Below, piece by piece: positions 25,817 through 33,735 of a DNA stretch of 64,000 nucleotides. The stretch lies in assembly GCA_040222185.1 (NCBI GenBank), contig JAVKDP010000088.1, forward strand, positions 1 to 64,000. The letters are read 5' to 3'. Made by a program: the position numbers and the translations under genes. The notes under the pieces were generated by a model. That model ran no database searches. It was not told the origin of the DNA and saw nothing but the letters and a program-made list of their open reading frames with translations. This DNA comes from JAVKDP01 sp040222185 (GTDB lineage: Bacteria > Bacteroidota > Rhodothermia > Balneolales > Balneolaceae). Every line of letters begins with the position of its first letter. Within the stretch, counting starts at the first letter, position 1.

Positions 25817-25820
25817 TTTA

Positions 25821-26345
25821 TCAATCCTTAACTAAATATACTAATGAAAAGCAGCTACATGAAGTAGCGAGCAGGTCAGTAGGGTTAATCCATAACGAGT
25901 CTTTGTTTTCACTTAGCACAATTTCACTATTATAAATATGTTCTCGAGTAGGTGTATCAAGATATGGTGAAGTTAAAAGCTCATTTAAAGGAAGTATTAC
26001 AATTTCTCCGTTCTCAAGAGTTTGAGCTTCATATACTTCTATAATAGAAGTGATCATTTTGTTATTCTCTAATCTAAAGCCATACTTGATCCAGTGGCGG
26101 TACCCTAATTTGTTGTTATTTGAATCGTATTCTGCTGTACCTCTTACGTAGGTACCATCCTTGTTGAAGGCGAGTTCAAAAACAAGTTTTTCCTGATCAC
26201 TAGGCTCATAAAACTCAGATGAAATCCATGTTCGGCTTGTAATAATCTCTAGTAGATGTTCTTCTTCTTGTTCATTATTGAAAACTGAACAGGTTAAGAG
26301 TGAAATACTTAGAAAAAGAAAGGCGAGTGGAGATTTCATTTTCAA
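25821..26345 (-). CDS. Small lipoprotein, first of a tandem pair
   Basis: 174 residues; lipobox LLTC (Cys20), then SVFNNEQEEEHLLEIITSRTW. It matches the neighbour over the whole length, including FNKDGTYV, NNNKLGYRHWIKYGFRLE and LPLNELLTSPY, and ends in a CSCFS motif where the neighbour has CGCPS. The signal peptide and first ten mature residues are almost identical between the copies while the rest has diverged, which points to an old tandem duplication. Function unknown. Confidence 0.75.
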   Translation of the reverse strand: MKMKSPLAFLFLSISLLTCSVFNNEQEEEHLLEIITSRTWISSEFYEPSDQEKLVFELAFNKDGTYVRGTAEYDSNNNKLGYRHWIKYGFRLENNKMITSIIEVYEAQTLENGEIVILPLNELLTSPYLDTPTREHIYNSEIVLSENKDSLWINPTDLLATSCSCFSLVYLVKD

Positions 26346-26396
26346 ACACTAAGATTGGATTGATACTCTATAAATAAAGGTATTAATTCAAGAATA

Positions 26397-27062
26397 TCAA
26401 TAACCTGTAGAATGGTGATTGAAAATCCTTTTAACTTCAGAATCGACCAAAGAATCAATAATTAAATCAGCTTTGGAAAGGTCCTGGTTTCCTGACCCTT
26501 CATTTATATAGCCGACACACTTCATTCCGGCTGCTTTAGCAGCTAAAACACCATTTCTTGAATCCTCTATAACCATGCAGTTTTCAGGATTAATTCCATA
26601 ATGATCAGCAGCTAGTAAAAAGATATCCGGGGCCGGTTTGCCATTCTTGGGCATTTCACCACTCACAATATGGGTGAAATAGGATTCTACATCCAATTTC
26701 GAAAGGATAAGCCGGATGTTTTTCATTAGACCTGAAGAGGCAATTGCACAGGGAACATCTCTTTTCTTTAGCTCATTAAGAAGATCAAGAAGTCCGGGAT
26801 TCGGAATTAGAGTTTCGGATGATAACCCTTCGAATTTGCGCTCTCTTTCCATTACTCTCAACTCTTCAATAGATTGGTCCAGCAAACCTTTCTTCTTGAT
26901 ATATCCCCACATCTTTGCTCCGGAGATTCCAATGAAGGAGTTGTATTCTTCATCAGTGATTTCAACACCCAGGTCTGAAAAAAGCTGGAAGTTCACTCTT
27001 TTGTATAAGGACTCTGAATCAAGTAAAACTCCATCCAGATCAAAAATAACAAGCTGTATCAA
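26397..27062 (-). CDS. HAD-superfamily phosphatase, beta-phosphoglucomutase-like
   Basis: 221 residues. Motif I FDLDGVLLDSE with Asp8 and Asp10, motif II in CAIASSG, motif III Lys in PKNGKPAPDIFLLAA, and motif IV VIEDSRNGVLAAKAAGM are all complete. The helical cap after motif I (class C1) matches beta-phosphoglucomutase and YniC/GPH-like sugar phosphatases. It would isomerise or dephosphorylate a sugar phosphate in the cytosol. The start overlaps the stop of the upstream membrane-protein gene by 4 nt. Confidence 0.9.
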   Translation of the reverse strand: MIQLVIFDLDGVLLDSESLYKRVNFQLFSDLGVEITDEEYNSFIGISGAKMWGYIKKKGLLDQSIEELRVMERERKFEGLSSETLIPNPGLLDLLNELKKRDVPCAIASSGLMKNIRLILSKLDVESYFTHIVSGEMPKNGKPAPDIFLLAADHYGINPENCMVIEDSRNGVLAAKAAGMKCVGYINEGSGNQDLSKADLIIDSLVDSEVKRIFNHHSTGY

Positions 27063-27499
27063 AAGAGTGCAAGCCTAACATTTAATCCCAGAATCATTAA
27101 ACAGATTCCAAAAAATGAAAGCAATCCATAGTACTTAGAAGCTTTACTCAAATCTTTGGCTTCAGGATCAATAAGTCCCATTCGTTTACCAACAATCAAC
27201 CAGGCAAACAAAATAATCCAAATAGTAAGTTTTAGTACCAGTGTCAGAGAAAGGTGCGACTCGAAAGCAAACCATTCACCCATAGGCAGGTAAATCATTC
27301 CTAATCGAAAGCCAATTAAAAACTGAATGAATAAAGTGGCATGTGCACCTCTGTTAAATGCTTCAAAAAAGCTGAAAGCAAAATCGGTGTTACCCGTTCG
27401 GCGGGCATATGGTATTACGATAAATGAGGAGATTAAAAGCCCGCCAATAATAATAATGGCCAGAAATACATGAAGAATCAGTAGGACAGAATATTCCAT
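27059..27499 (-). CDS. Four-TM membrane protein, CopD/DUF2269-like
   Basis: 146 residues with four hydrophobic helices at about 4-28, 50-72, 82-103 and 121-142. HVFLAIIIIGGLLISS at the N-terminus, a His in the first helix and a His pair further on (GAHATLF, ESHLS) recall the CopD/DUF2269 group of small integral membrane proteins. It starts the two-gene unit with the HAD phosphatase. The role is unknown; a metal or heme link is only suggested by the histidines. Confidence 0.7.
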   Translation of the reverse strand: MEYSVLLILHVFLAIIIIGGLLISSFIVIPYARRTGNTDFAFSFFEAFNRGAHATLFIQFLIGFRLGMIYLPMGEWFAFESHLSLTLVLKLTIWIILFAWLIVGKRMGLIDPEAKDLSKASKYYGLLSFFGICLMILGLNVRLALF

Positions 27500-27716
27500 G
27501 AGAAAGGGGGTTAGTTTGATCGAAAGGTATGAAACACGGACTAAATATCCTGTCCAAATCGAATCAAATTTACAAAGTTATCCCGGAGAGTTTACTCATA
27601 CATTACTTATTCTGTGATCTGAGACAGTAGAGTAAAAGAGAATAAAGATTACTGTAAAATCATGTTGGATTGTGAGTATTTAGGCGTATTTTTGAAGCTT
27701 ACCTACGGAAGTTTTG

Positions 27717-28883
27717 ATGTCTACAATCACCACGCATTCTCAATCTAAAGAAGAGCAGCGAAGTCATAAAAAAGAACTTTATGCAGTTTGTATAGCACTT
27801 TCTGTACTAGGTATGGCCTTCTCAAGCTGGGCAGCAAGGGTTCCGGATATCAGGGATACAGCAGTTCTTACTGCTGCTACATTAGGATATGCTCTATTGA
27901 TGCGTGGAAGTGGAACGGTAATAATGATGCCAATTGTGGCTATTGGGATCAACAAGTTTGGAGCCAAGAAAATGGTACTAGGCAGTGGATTAATTGTTGC
28001 TGCCAGCCTTACTCCCCTTGCTTTAATGAATAACTGGGTCAGCCTTGGGCTACTTTTGATGATAGTGGGAGCAAGTGCCAGCGCATATAATGTTTCAGTA
28101 AATGCTTTGGGTTCAAAGGTAGAGGCTGAAACCGGGAAATCCCATATGTCTAAGATTCATTCATGGTATGGAATAGGAAACCTGGGTGGAGCATTAATTG
28201 GTACAATGTTAGTAAGCCTAAATATTTCAACTACGATTCATTTCTCAGTGATGACAGCGTTGATATTCATTGTTCTGGCTTCTATATATCGGTTTCTTCC
28301 TGAAGATTCACCCCATCCTGATGCTCCAAGGAAAAAATTTGTTCTTCCACATGGAGGCTTAATAGCACTGGGAATAATCTGTTTTCTTGGAGCTACTATT
28401 GAAGGGTCAATCAATAACTGGGTTGGCTTATTTTTCACCGATCATGTAAAAGTACCTCAAGGGTATGGCCCTGTAGGTTATACGGTTTTTGCGGGAGCTC
28501 TTTTAGGAATGAGGATTATTGGAGATCGACTTAAAACACGCTTTGGAGCCAGAAAGTTATTAGTAACCGGTTCGCTAAGCGCAATGAGCGGAGTGCTTCT
28601 GGCTATATTTGCTCCGAATATGGTGGTTGCTGCCATTGGTTTTTTTATAGCAGGTGCAGGAGTTTCACTAAATTTCCCAATGATATTTAGTGCAGCAGGT
28701 AAAGAAGGGGCCGTAGCGCTAACCTCGGTTGCTACATTTGGTTATATAGGCGGAATGGTTTCTCAACCTGTTGTTGGGCTGATTGTTGAAGAGTTTCATC
28801 TGATGGGTGGATTTTTATTCCTGGCGCTCTGCATGATGATAGTTGCAGGTGTAGCCTCCAGAGCCAGGCTACTTAAGAATTAA
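27717..28883 (+). CDS. Major facilitator superfamily transporter
   Basis: 388 residues from the ATG at 27717; a TTG three bases earlier is in frame but less likely. Twelve hydrophobic segments are visible. SSWAARVPDIRD in TM1-2 and the loop motifs RGSGTVIMMPIVA and LLGMRIIGDRLKTRFGARK are as in the YbjJ/FucP-like MFS group. No substrate can be named. The gene is divergent from the CopD-like gene (217 bp gap) and convergent with the GH13 gene, from which a palindromic REP-like element separates it. Confidence 0.88.
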   Translation: MSTITTHSQSKEEQRSHKKELYAVCIALSVLGMAFSSWAARVPDIRDTAVLTAATLGYALLMRGSGTVIMMPIVAIGINKFGAKKMVLGSGLIVAASLTPLALMNNWVSLGLLLMIVGASASAYNVSVNALGSKVEAETGKSHMSKIHSWYGIGNLGGALIGTMLVSLNISTTIHFSVMTALIFIVLASIYRFLPEDSPHPDAPRKKFVLPHGGLIALGIICFLGATIEGSINNWVGLFFTDHVKVPQGYGPVGYTVFAGALLGMRIIGDRLKTRFGARKLLVTGSLSAMSGVLLAIFAPNMVVAAIGFFIAGAGVSLNFPMIFSAAGKEGAVALTSVATFGYIGGMVSQPVVGLIVEEFHLMGGFLFLALCMMIVAGVASRARLLKN

Positions 28884-28908
28884 CGTTTTTCTGATTAACC
28901 ATAGACTA

Positions 28909-28937
28909 GGTCATCCTGAAACAAGTTCAGGATGACC
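28909..28937. repeat. REP-like palindrome, copy 1
   Basis: GGTCATCCTGAA (28909-28920) and TTCAGGATGACC (28926-28937) form a perfect 12-bp inverted repeat with a 5-nt loop (ACAAG). It lies between two convergent genes and could act as a bidirectional hairpin; no long T run follows. Confidence 0.8.
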
Positions 28938-28970
28938 TGTGATGAATAAAAAAGGAGACAAGAGAAGGTC

Positions 28971-30824
28971 TTACTCCTCCAACTCCCAAACCCAGGTTAC
29001 TTTCGCGTCTACATTAATATCGGAATCCAGGTTGATGGTTGAGCCGTTAAATATGTTGCTTCCGGTTCCAAATTTATCAAGTACCTCGGAGAGTATATCT
29101 CTTGGAATGGTTACCTCTTCATCATTGGAGTTCATGATTACCATAATGGTCTGATTTTCATGGATTCTGAAGTACACATAAATACCATTTACAGGTACAA
29201 AGTGAAGAAGTTGGCCATATTTTGCAGCGTCAGAGGTTTTACGCCAGTTTCCTAAATGGCTGACAAAGGCGTGAATCTCATTTTCTTTATCTGTCCGACC
29301 TTCTTCGGTAAATACACTTCTCGGATCACCAGCCCAACCACCGGGCATATTTGGACGACGGTACTCATCATCTCCACCACGGAACTCGTGCTCCATCATT
29401 AATTCTGTTCCATAATATACTTGTGGAATGCCACGTGTAGTGAGCAGGAAAGTATAGGCCATTTTAAAATGAGCTTCATTTTTACGAACCCGCTCATAAA
29501 TACGATCCATATCATGGTTGTCCAGGAAAATCACATTTTTCATTGGGTCGCTATACAGAAAATCATTAGTCAGAATATTCCAGATACGAGCGACACCATT
29601 ATCCCATCCAAAATCTTCGTTTAAAGCAGCATCAACAGCCTGGGCAAGTGGGAAGTCGGTTACGCTTGGCAATTCTGAATTATATCCATCATCTACACCT
29701 TCGTTATCATATTGCCAATAAGCTTGTGGACCAGGGAAGTTTAACCATGCTTCACCAACAATATTAAAATTTGGGTAAGCTGTAAGAATTTCTTTTGACC
29801 AACGGGCCATATAGTCCTTGTCCGGGAATACATAGGTGTCCATACGGATTCCGTCTACTTCTGAGTATTCAATCCACCAAATAGTGTTTTGGATGAGATA
29901 ATCCGCCAACAGTTCATTTTTCTGGTTTAAATCGGGCATCTCTTTCACAAACCAGCCATTTACTAATCTATTGGAATCGTATTTAGAAGCGTAAGGATCG
30001 GAAGCTACAGGTCCGCGATAATTGGTTTGGCCTACTTCATTCCAGTCATGTACCCAATCCTTGGTAGGCAGATCTTTCATCCACCAGTGCTGATCTCCAA
30101 TATGGTTATGGATCATGTCCATGATAACTTTCATATCATTGTTATGAACCTGGTCAATCAGTGCTTTATATTCTTCATTGGTTCCGTAGCGCCGATCAAC
30201 GCGGTATAAATCGGTAGCAGCGTACCCATGATATCCACCATATTCAGGAGTCATATCGTTTTCGAAAATTGGGGTAAACCAGATGGCCGTCATGCCAAGG
30301 TCTTTGATATAGTCGAGGTGGTTCATTACACCTTCGATGTCACCACCTTGTCTTCGTTCCGGGTTAGAGCGATCTGCAGCTTCCAGCATACCTTCAATTG
30401 AGTCGTTATCAGGATTTCCATTGGCAAACCGATCAGGCATCATCAGGTAAATTAGATCAGAAGAATCAAAGCCGAGGTTTCTACCTTCAAGAGGTTCGCG
30501 TGTTTTCAATTCATAATCGATACTGACTTTTTTGCGGCCATCTCTCAAAACAATTTCCATTTCGCCGGCTTTAGCTTCAGGACTGATATCAAAGTAGATG
30601 AACAGGTAGTTTGGGGAGTCTACGGAGACCTGCTTTTTTATAGTAACACCGGGATAATCAACAGTCGCATTATAAAATCCCAAATCTTCCCCATATAACT
30701 GAAGTTGAAGCTCTTGTACAGGCATGTTTGACCACCAAAATGGAGGCTCAATCTTATCAACCTGGGCAGTGGCAAGTGAATAGCTTAAAAGGGAGAAACA
30801 AAAAAGGGTGAATAGTTTTTTCAT
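28971..30824 (-). CDS. GH13 alpha-amylase family enzyme (cyclomaltodextrinase/neopullulanase-like)
   Basis: 617 residues with a signal peptide (cleavage after Ala20). An N-terminal beta domain (~24-110, PFWWSNMPVQELQLQLYG) fits the Cyc-maltodext_N module. The GH13 barrel follows with MDMIHNHIGD (about 235-244), DGIRMDTYVF with nucleophile Asp329, NIVGEAWL with acid/base Glu358 and LDNHDMDRI with Asp438. A C-terminal beta domain starts near 535. The enzyme cleaves maltodextrins or cyclodextrins in the periplasm or at the surface, as SusA does. A LacI-type palindrome sits about 63 bp upstream of the start, the likely control point. It is monocistronic here. Confidence 0.92.
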   Translation of the reverse strand: MKKLFTLFCFSLLSYSLATAQVDKIEPPFWWSNMPVQELQLQLYGEDLGFYNATVDYPGVTIKKQVSVDSPNYLFIYFDISPEAKAGEMEIVLRDGRKKVSIDYELKTREPLEGRNLGFDSSDLIYLMMPDRFANGNPDNDSIEGMLEAADRSNPERRQGGDIEGVMNHLDYIKDLGMTAIWFTPIFENDMTPEYGGYHGYAATDLYRVDRRYGTNEEYKALIDQVHNNDMKVIMDMIHNHIGDQHWWMKDLPTKDWVHDWNEVGQTNYRGPVASDPYASKYDSNRLVNGWFVKEMPDLNQKNELLADYLIQNTIWWIEYSEVDGIRMDTYVFPDKDYMARWSKEILTAYPNFNIVGEAWLNFPGPQAYWQYDNEGVDDGYNSELPSVTDFPLAQAVDAALNEDFGWDNGVARIWNILTNDFLYSDPMKNVIFLDNHDMDRIYERVRKNEAHFKMAYTFLLTTRGIPQVYYGTELMMEHEFRGGDDEYRRPNMPGGWAGDPRSVFTEEGRTDKENEIHAFVSHLGNWRKTSDAAKYGQLLHFVPVNGIYVYFRIHENQTIMVIMNSNDEEVTIPRDILSEVLDKFGTGSNIFNGSTINLDSDINVDAKVTWVWELEE

Positions 30825-30886
30825 AGTATAATGGCTTTTAAATCAGTCAATGATTTTATAATAATGAACAGCCCAGACTTTTTCTT

Positions 30887-30902
30887 ATGTAAGTGCTTAC
30901 AT
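30887..30902. promoter_or_regulatory. 16-bp palindrome, LacI-family-type operator for the GH13 gene
   Basis: ATGTAAG-TG-CTTACAT is a perfect 7-bp inverted repeat around a TG centre. LacI/CcpA-family operators have this form with a CG centre (for example TGTAAGCGCTTACA). It is 63 bp upstream of the amylase start. No LacI-family gene is in the window. Confidence 0.5.
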
Positions 30903-30975
30903 CGCGAGTTTGAGTCTATTTAGTGGTGTTGAGTACCTCACCTCACTCCAGCGCAGAGTATTATTACCATGTTAA

Positions 30976-31003
30976 AGTCATCCCGAATTTATTTCGGGAT
31001 CCT
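30976..31003. repeat. REP-like palindrome, copy 2
   Basis: ATCCCGAA (30980-30987) pairs with TTCGGGAT (30993-31000), loop of 5. It is a variant of the TCATCCTGAA element with CCCGAA in the stem and lies in the 286-bp gap between the permease array and the amylase. Confidence 0.7.
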
Positions 31004-31058
31004 TGTGAAGTTTATATATCATGTCACATTCATTTCCGGATAAGAGCTAAACCATATG

Positions 31059-31084
31059 ATACTGAAACGAGTTCAGGATGACTT
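31059..31084. repeat. REP-like palindrome, copy 3 (degenerate)
   Basis: CTGAA (31062-31066) and TTCAG (31072-31076) flank ACGAG; the right arm continues GATGACTT as in copy 1 but the left arm has lost its CATC. It sits 27 bp after the last permease gene. Confidence 0.6.
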
Positions 31085-31110
31085 ATTAGAGGGTTTCAAT
31101 ACTTTTTATA

Positions 31111-33735
31111 CTACTCGCTCTTTAAACTATTTACCGGATTGGCGGTGGCGGTTCTAATCGATTTGTAGCTCACTGTTAGCAGAGCAATTCCGAAAGTTAT
31201 TATTCCGGCGCCGATAAAAATCAGTGGGCTTACCGAAATTTTGAAAGCAAACTCCTGTAGCCAGTTCTGAGTAAAATACCATCCAATAGGTACAGCAATA
31301 ATAAAACTGATACCCACCAGTTTGAGGAAGTCTTTATTCAATAGAGAAATAATTTGTAGAAGGTCAGCACCCAGTACTTTTCGAATACCAATCTCTTTTG
31401 TTCTTTGTTCAGTTACAAATGTTGCAAGTCCGAATAGTCCAAGACATGCAATTATAAGAGCCAGTAGTGTGAAGTAGTTGAAGATTGTTCCCAGGCGTAG
31501 ATCAGATCTATACATATCGGTATAAGTATCATCAAGGAAAGAATAAGAAAACGGAAATGATGGAGAGAATTCTTTGAAAGTAGTCTCAAGTGTAGCAATG
31601 GTTTCCTGGACATTCTCAGAACTTACTTTCGCTAACACATAGCGCTGGTTATTACCTGGTGCTAACATGATGGTAAGAGGTGCAATGTCCTGGTACAAAG
31701 ACAAGAAGTTAAAATCCTTTACAACGCCTACAATGGTTCCCTGGCTACCCCATGGAGCAAAAGGTTTTCCAATAGCTTCGTCTGCTGTCCAGCCAACTTC
31801 TCTGAGTGTAGCTTCATTTACTAAGTAGTCGGTTGAGGTTTCTTTATAAAGCTCTTCGCTAAAGGAGCGTCCTACGATCACTTCGATGCCCAACATTTCT
31901 ACAAAATTGAATCCAACAGGGGAGATGTAGATATTTAAGTCTCTTTCTTCGTCCATTTCATCCCAGCCCGATACTATCGTACGGCTAGTCATACTTGTAG
32001 GCTGGTATTGCGAAGTACTAACCGACTGAATAGATGGGTTTTTGAGCAATTCCTGTTCCAGCGTCTCATATCTATCCCAGAGTTGAGGGTCAGAACTGGA
32101 GACAGCGATTATTTGCTCTCTTTCTAAACCGGTATCGGTAGTCTGTATATACTCAAGTTGCTTAAATACTACTATTGAGCCAATTACGAGGACTATGGTT
32201 ATCGTGAATTGCCCTACAACAAGCAGGTTTCGTAATAGTGTATTTCCCTTTCCGCCTTTTGCCTGGCTCTTAAGAATAAGTACAGGCTTTAACTTAGACA
32301 TGTAAAATGCCGGGTAACTTCCGGAAAATATCCCAACAACCAGGCTGGTAGAAAGCGCAAGGAGCCAGAAATTCCAGCTCAGAAATATCTGTGAAGAAAG
32401 TTCACGGCCTACTAACTCGCTGAATGTTGGTAAAAAGGCAACAATGATAAAAGTTGCAGCAACAATACTTAACAAAGAGATTACTACAGCTTCTGATATG
32501 AATTGCATCATCAGGTTTGAACGGATGGCCCCGATAACTTTTCGAACTCCTACTTCCTTAGCTCGGGTTAGAGACCGGGCTGTTGAAAGGTTCATGTAGT
32601 TCACACAAGCAATAAGTAAAATGATTATGGCAATAATCGAAAACATGTAAACAAACTTGATGTCCCCTATCGAAGAAGCATTGAAGTTCAAATGTTTAGA
32701 CTTCAGGTGAATATCTTCAAGCGGTTGCAATTGGTGAACAGGAAGTTTATCCATGTTGCCTTGATAATAATCGGTAGCTGCAATATAAGTATCGGCAAAG
32801 CCAGGGAGCTTTTTAGCAAACTCTTCTTCAGAAGTCCCTTCTTTTAGAGTAATGAAGGTATAAACATTGGTATTGCTCCACTCATCGAAATTATACTGAT
32901 AATAAGGTGAGGTTTGATCATTTATCACATACTGAAAGGTGAAATGCGAATTCTCCGGAACGTCTGCAACAACACCTGTTACCGTTTTGGTGACTGCTTT
33001 ACCATTCGGATACACCTGGTCCATACTTTTACCAATCGGGTTCTCCTCTCCAAAAAGCTTTTCTGACATGGTTTTGGTAAGAATGATAGAGCCGGGATCA
33101 TTCAGTGCTGTTTCTCGGTTACCTTGAAGCCAATTGTAATCGAAAGTTTTAAAGAAATCTTCATCTGCAGCAACTCCCCACTCTATAAATGTGCGTTCTC
33201 CATTCATCATAAGAGTTCGGGAGTTACCAAAATAAGAAGCATATTCAACTTCAGGAAAGTCTTCTTTAAGAGTTTTGGCCATCGCCGTTGGTGTTAGGGC
33301 GAACCAGTCAGAGCCCAGGTATTCGTTTCCAGGTTGTTGGGCTACTATTCGGTAGGTTCTGTCGCTATTCTGGTGAAAAGAATCATAAGTCAGTTCATAT
33401 TGGATGAATAATCCGATAAGTACAAAACAGGTTAGGCCAATCGAAAGCCCAAAAATGTTGATGAAAGAATAACTCTTTTGTTTTTTTAAACTGCGAAAAG
33501 CAATCTTGATATAATTTTTAAACATGCCAAGTGACCAATAGATTTTATGAATAGTTTTTGATGGGGCATAGCGGGCTACCTGCTGCCAGTACCATTTATT
33601 TGCGCTCTCTCTTCCTTCTGTCTCAAGGATATTCAGATAGTACTCTTCGAAATCGCCCAGGGTAGTTTTCCAGACGTCATCATAGAGCAGTTTGCTCAGT
33701 ATCTTTTCTGCAATTTTTGGAGGCTTATTTGTCAT
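31111..33735 (-). CDS. ABC transporter permease with N-terminal prefix domain, copy 4 of 4
   Basis: 874 residues. The N-terminal ~75 residues (PPKIAEKILSKLLYDDVWKT, then DFEEYY and RYAPSK) are the prefix domain of this family. TM1 (about 95-115) leads to a MacB-like periplasmic domain, an FtsX core of three helices (about 365-500, with VNYMNLSTARSLTRAKEVGVRK), a second periplasmic domain and a last FtsX block (about 750-870, with EIGIRKVLGADLLQI). No nucleotide-binding domain is present here or nearby. It is the last gene of a PadR plus four-permease operon, joined to copy 3 by a TAATG stop-start overlap, and the most divergent from copies 2 and 3. Such permeases may move lipoproteins or peptides or act mechanically; substrate unknown. 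Confidence 0.88.
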   Translation of the reverse strand: MTNKPPKIAEKILSKLLYDDVWKTTLGDFEEYYLNILETEGRESANKWYWQQVARYAPSKTIHKIYWSLGMFKNYIKIAFRSLKKQKSYSFINIFGLSIGLTCFVLIGLFIQYELTYDSFHQNSDRTYRIVAQQPGNEYLGSDWFALTPTAMAKTLKEDFPEVEYASYFGNSRTLMMNGERTFIEWGVAADEDFFKTFDYNWLQGNRETALNDPGSIILTKTMSEKLFGEENPIGKSMDQVYPNGKAVTKTVTGVVADVPENSHFTFQYVINDQTSPYYQYNFDEWSNTNVYTFITLKEGTSEEEFAKKLPGFADTYIAATDYYQGNMDKLPVHQLQPLEDIHLKSKHLNFNASSIGDIKFVYMFSIIAIIILLIACVNYMNLSTARSLTRAKEVGVRKVIGAIRSNLMMQFISEAVVISLLSIVAATFIIVAFLPTFSELVGRELSSQIFLSWNFWLLALSTSLVVGIFSGSYPAFYMSKLKPVLILKSQAKGGKGNTLLRNLLVVGQFTITIVLVIGSIVVFKQLEYIQTTDTGLEREQIIAVSSSDPQLWDRYETLEQELLKNPSIQSVSTSQYQPTSMTSRTIVSGWDEMDEERDLNIYISPVGFNFVEMLGIEVIVGRSFSEELYKETSTDYLVNEATLREVGWTADEAIGKPFAPWGSQGTIVGVVKDFNFLSLYQDIAPLTIMLAPGNNQRYVLAKVSSENVQETIATLETTFKEFSPSFPFSYSFLDDTYTDMYRSDLRLGTIFNYFTLLALIIACLGLFGLATFVTEQRTKEIGIRKVLGADLLQIISLLNKDFLKLVGISFIIAVPIGWYFTQNWLQEFAFKISVSPLIFIGAGIITFGIALLTVSYKSIRTATANPVNSLKSE

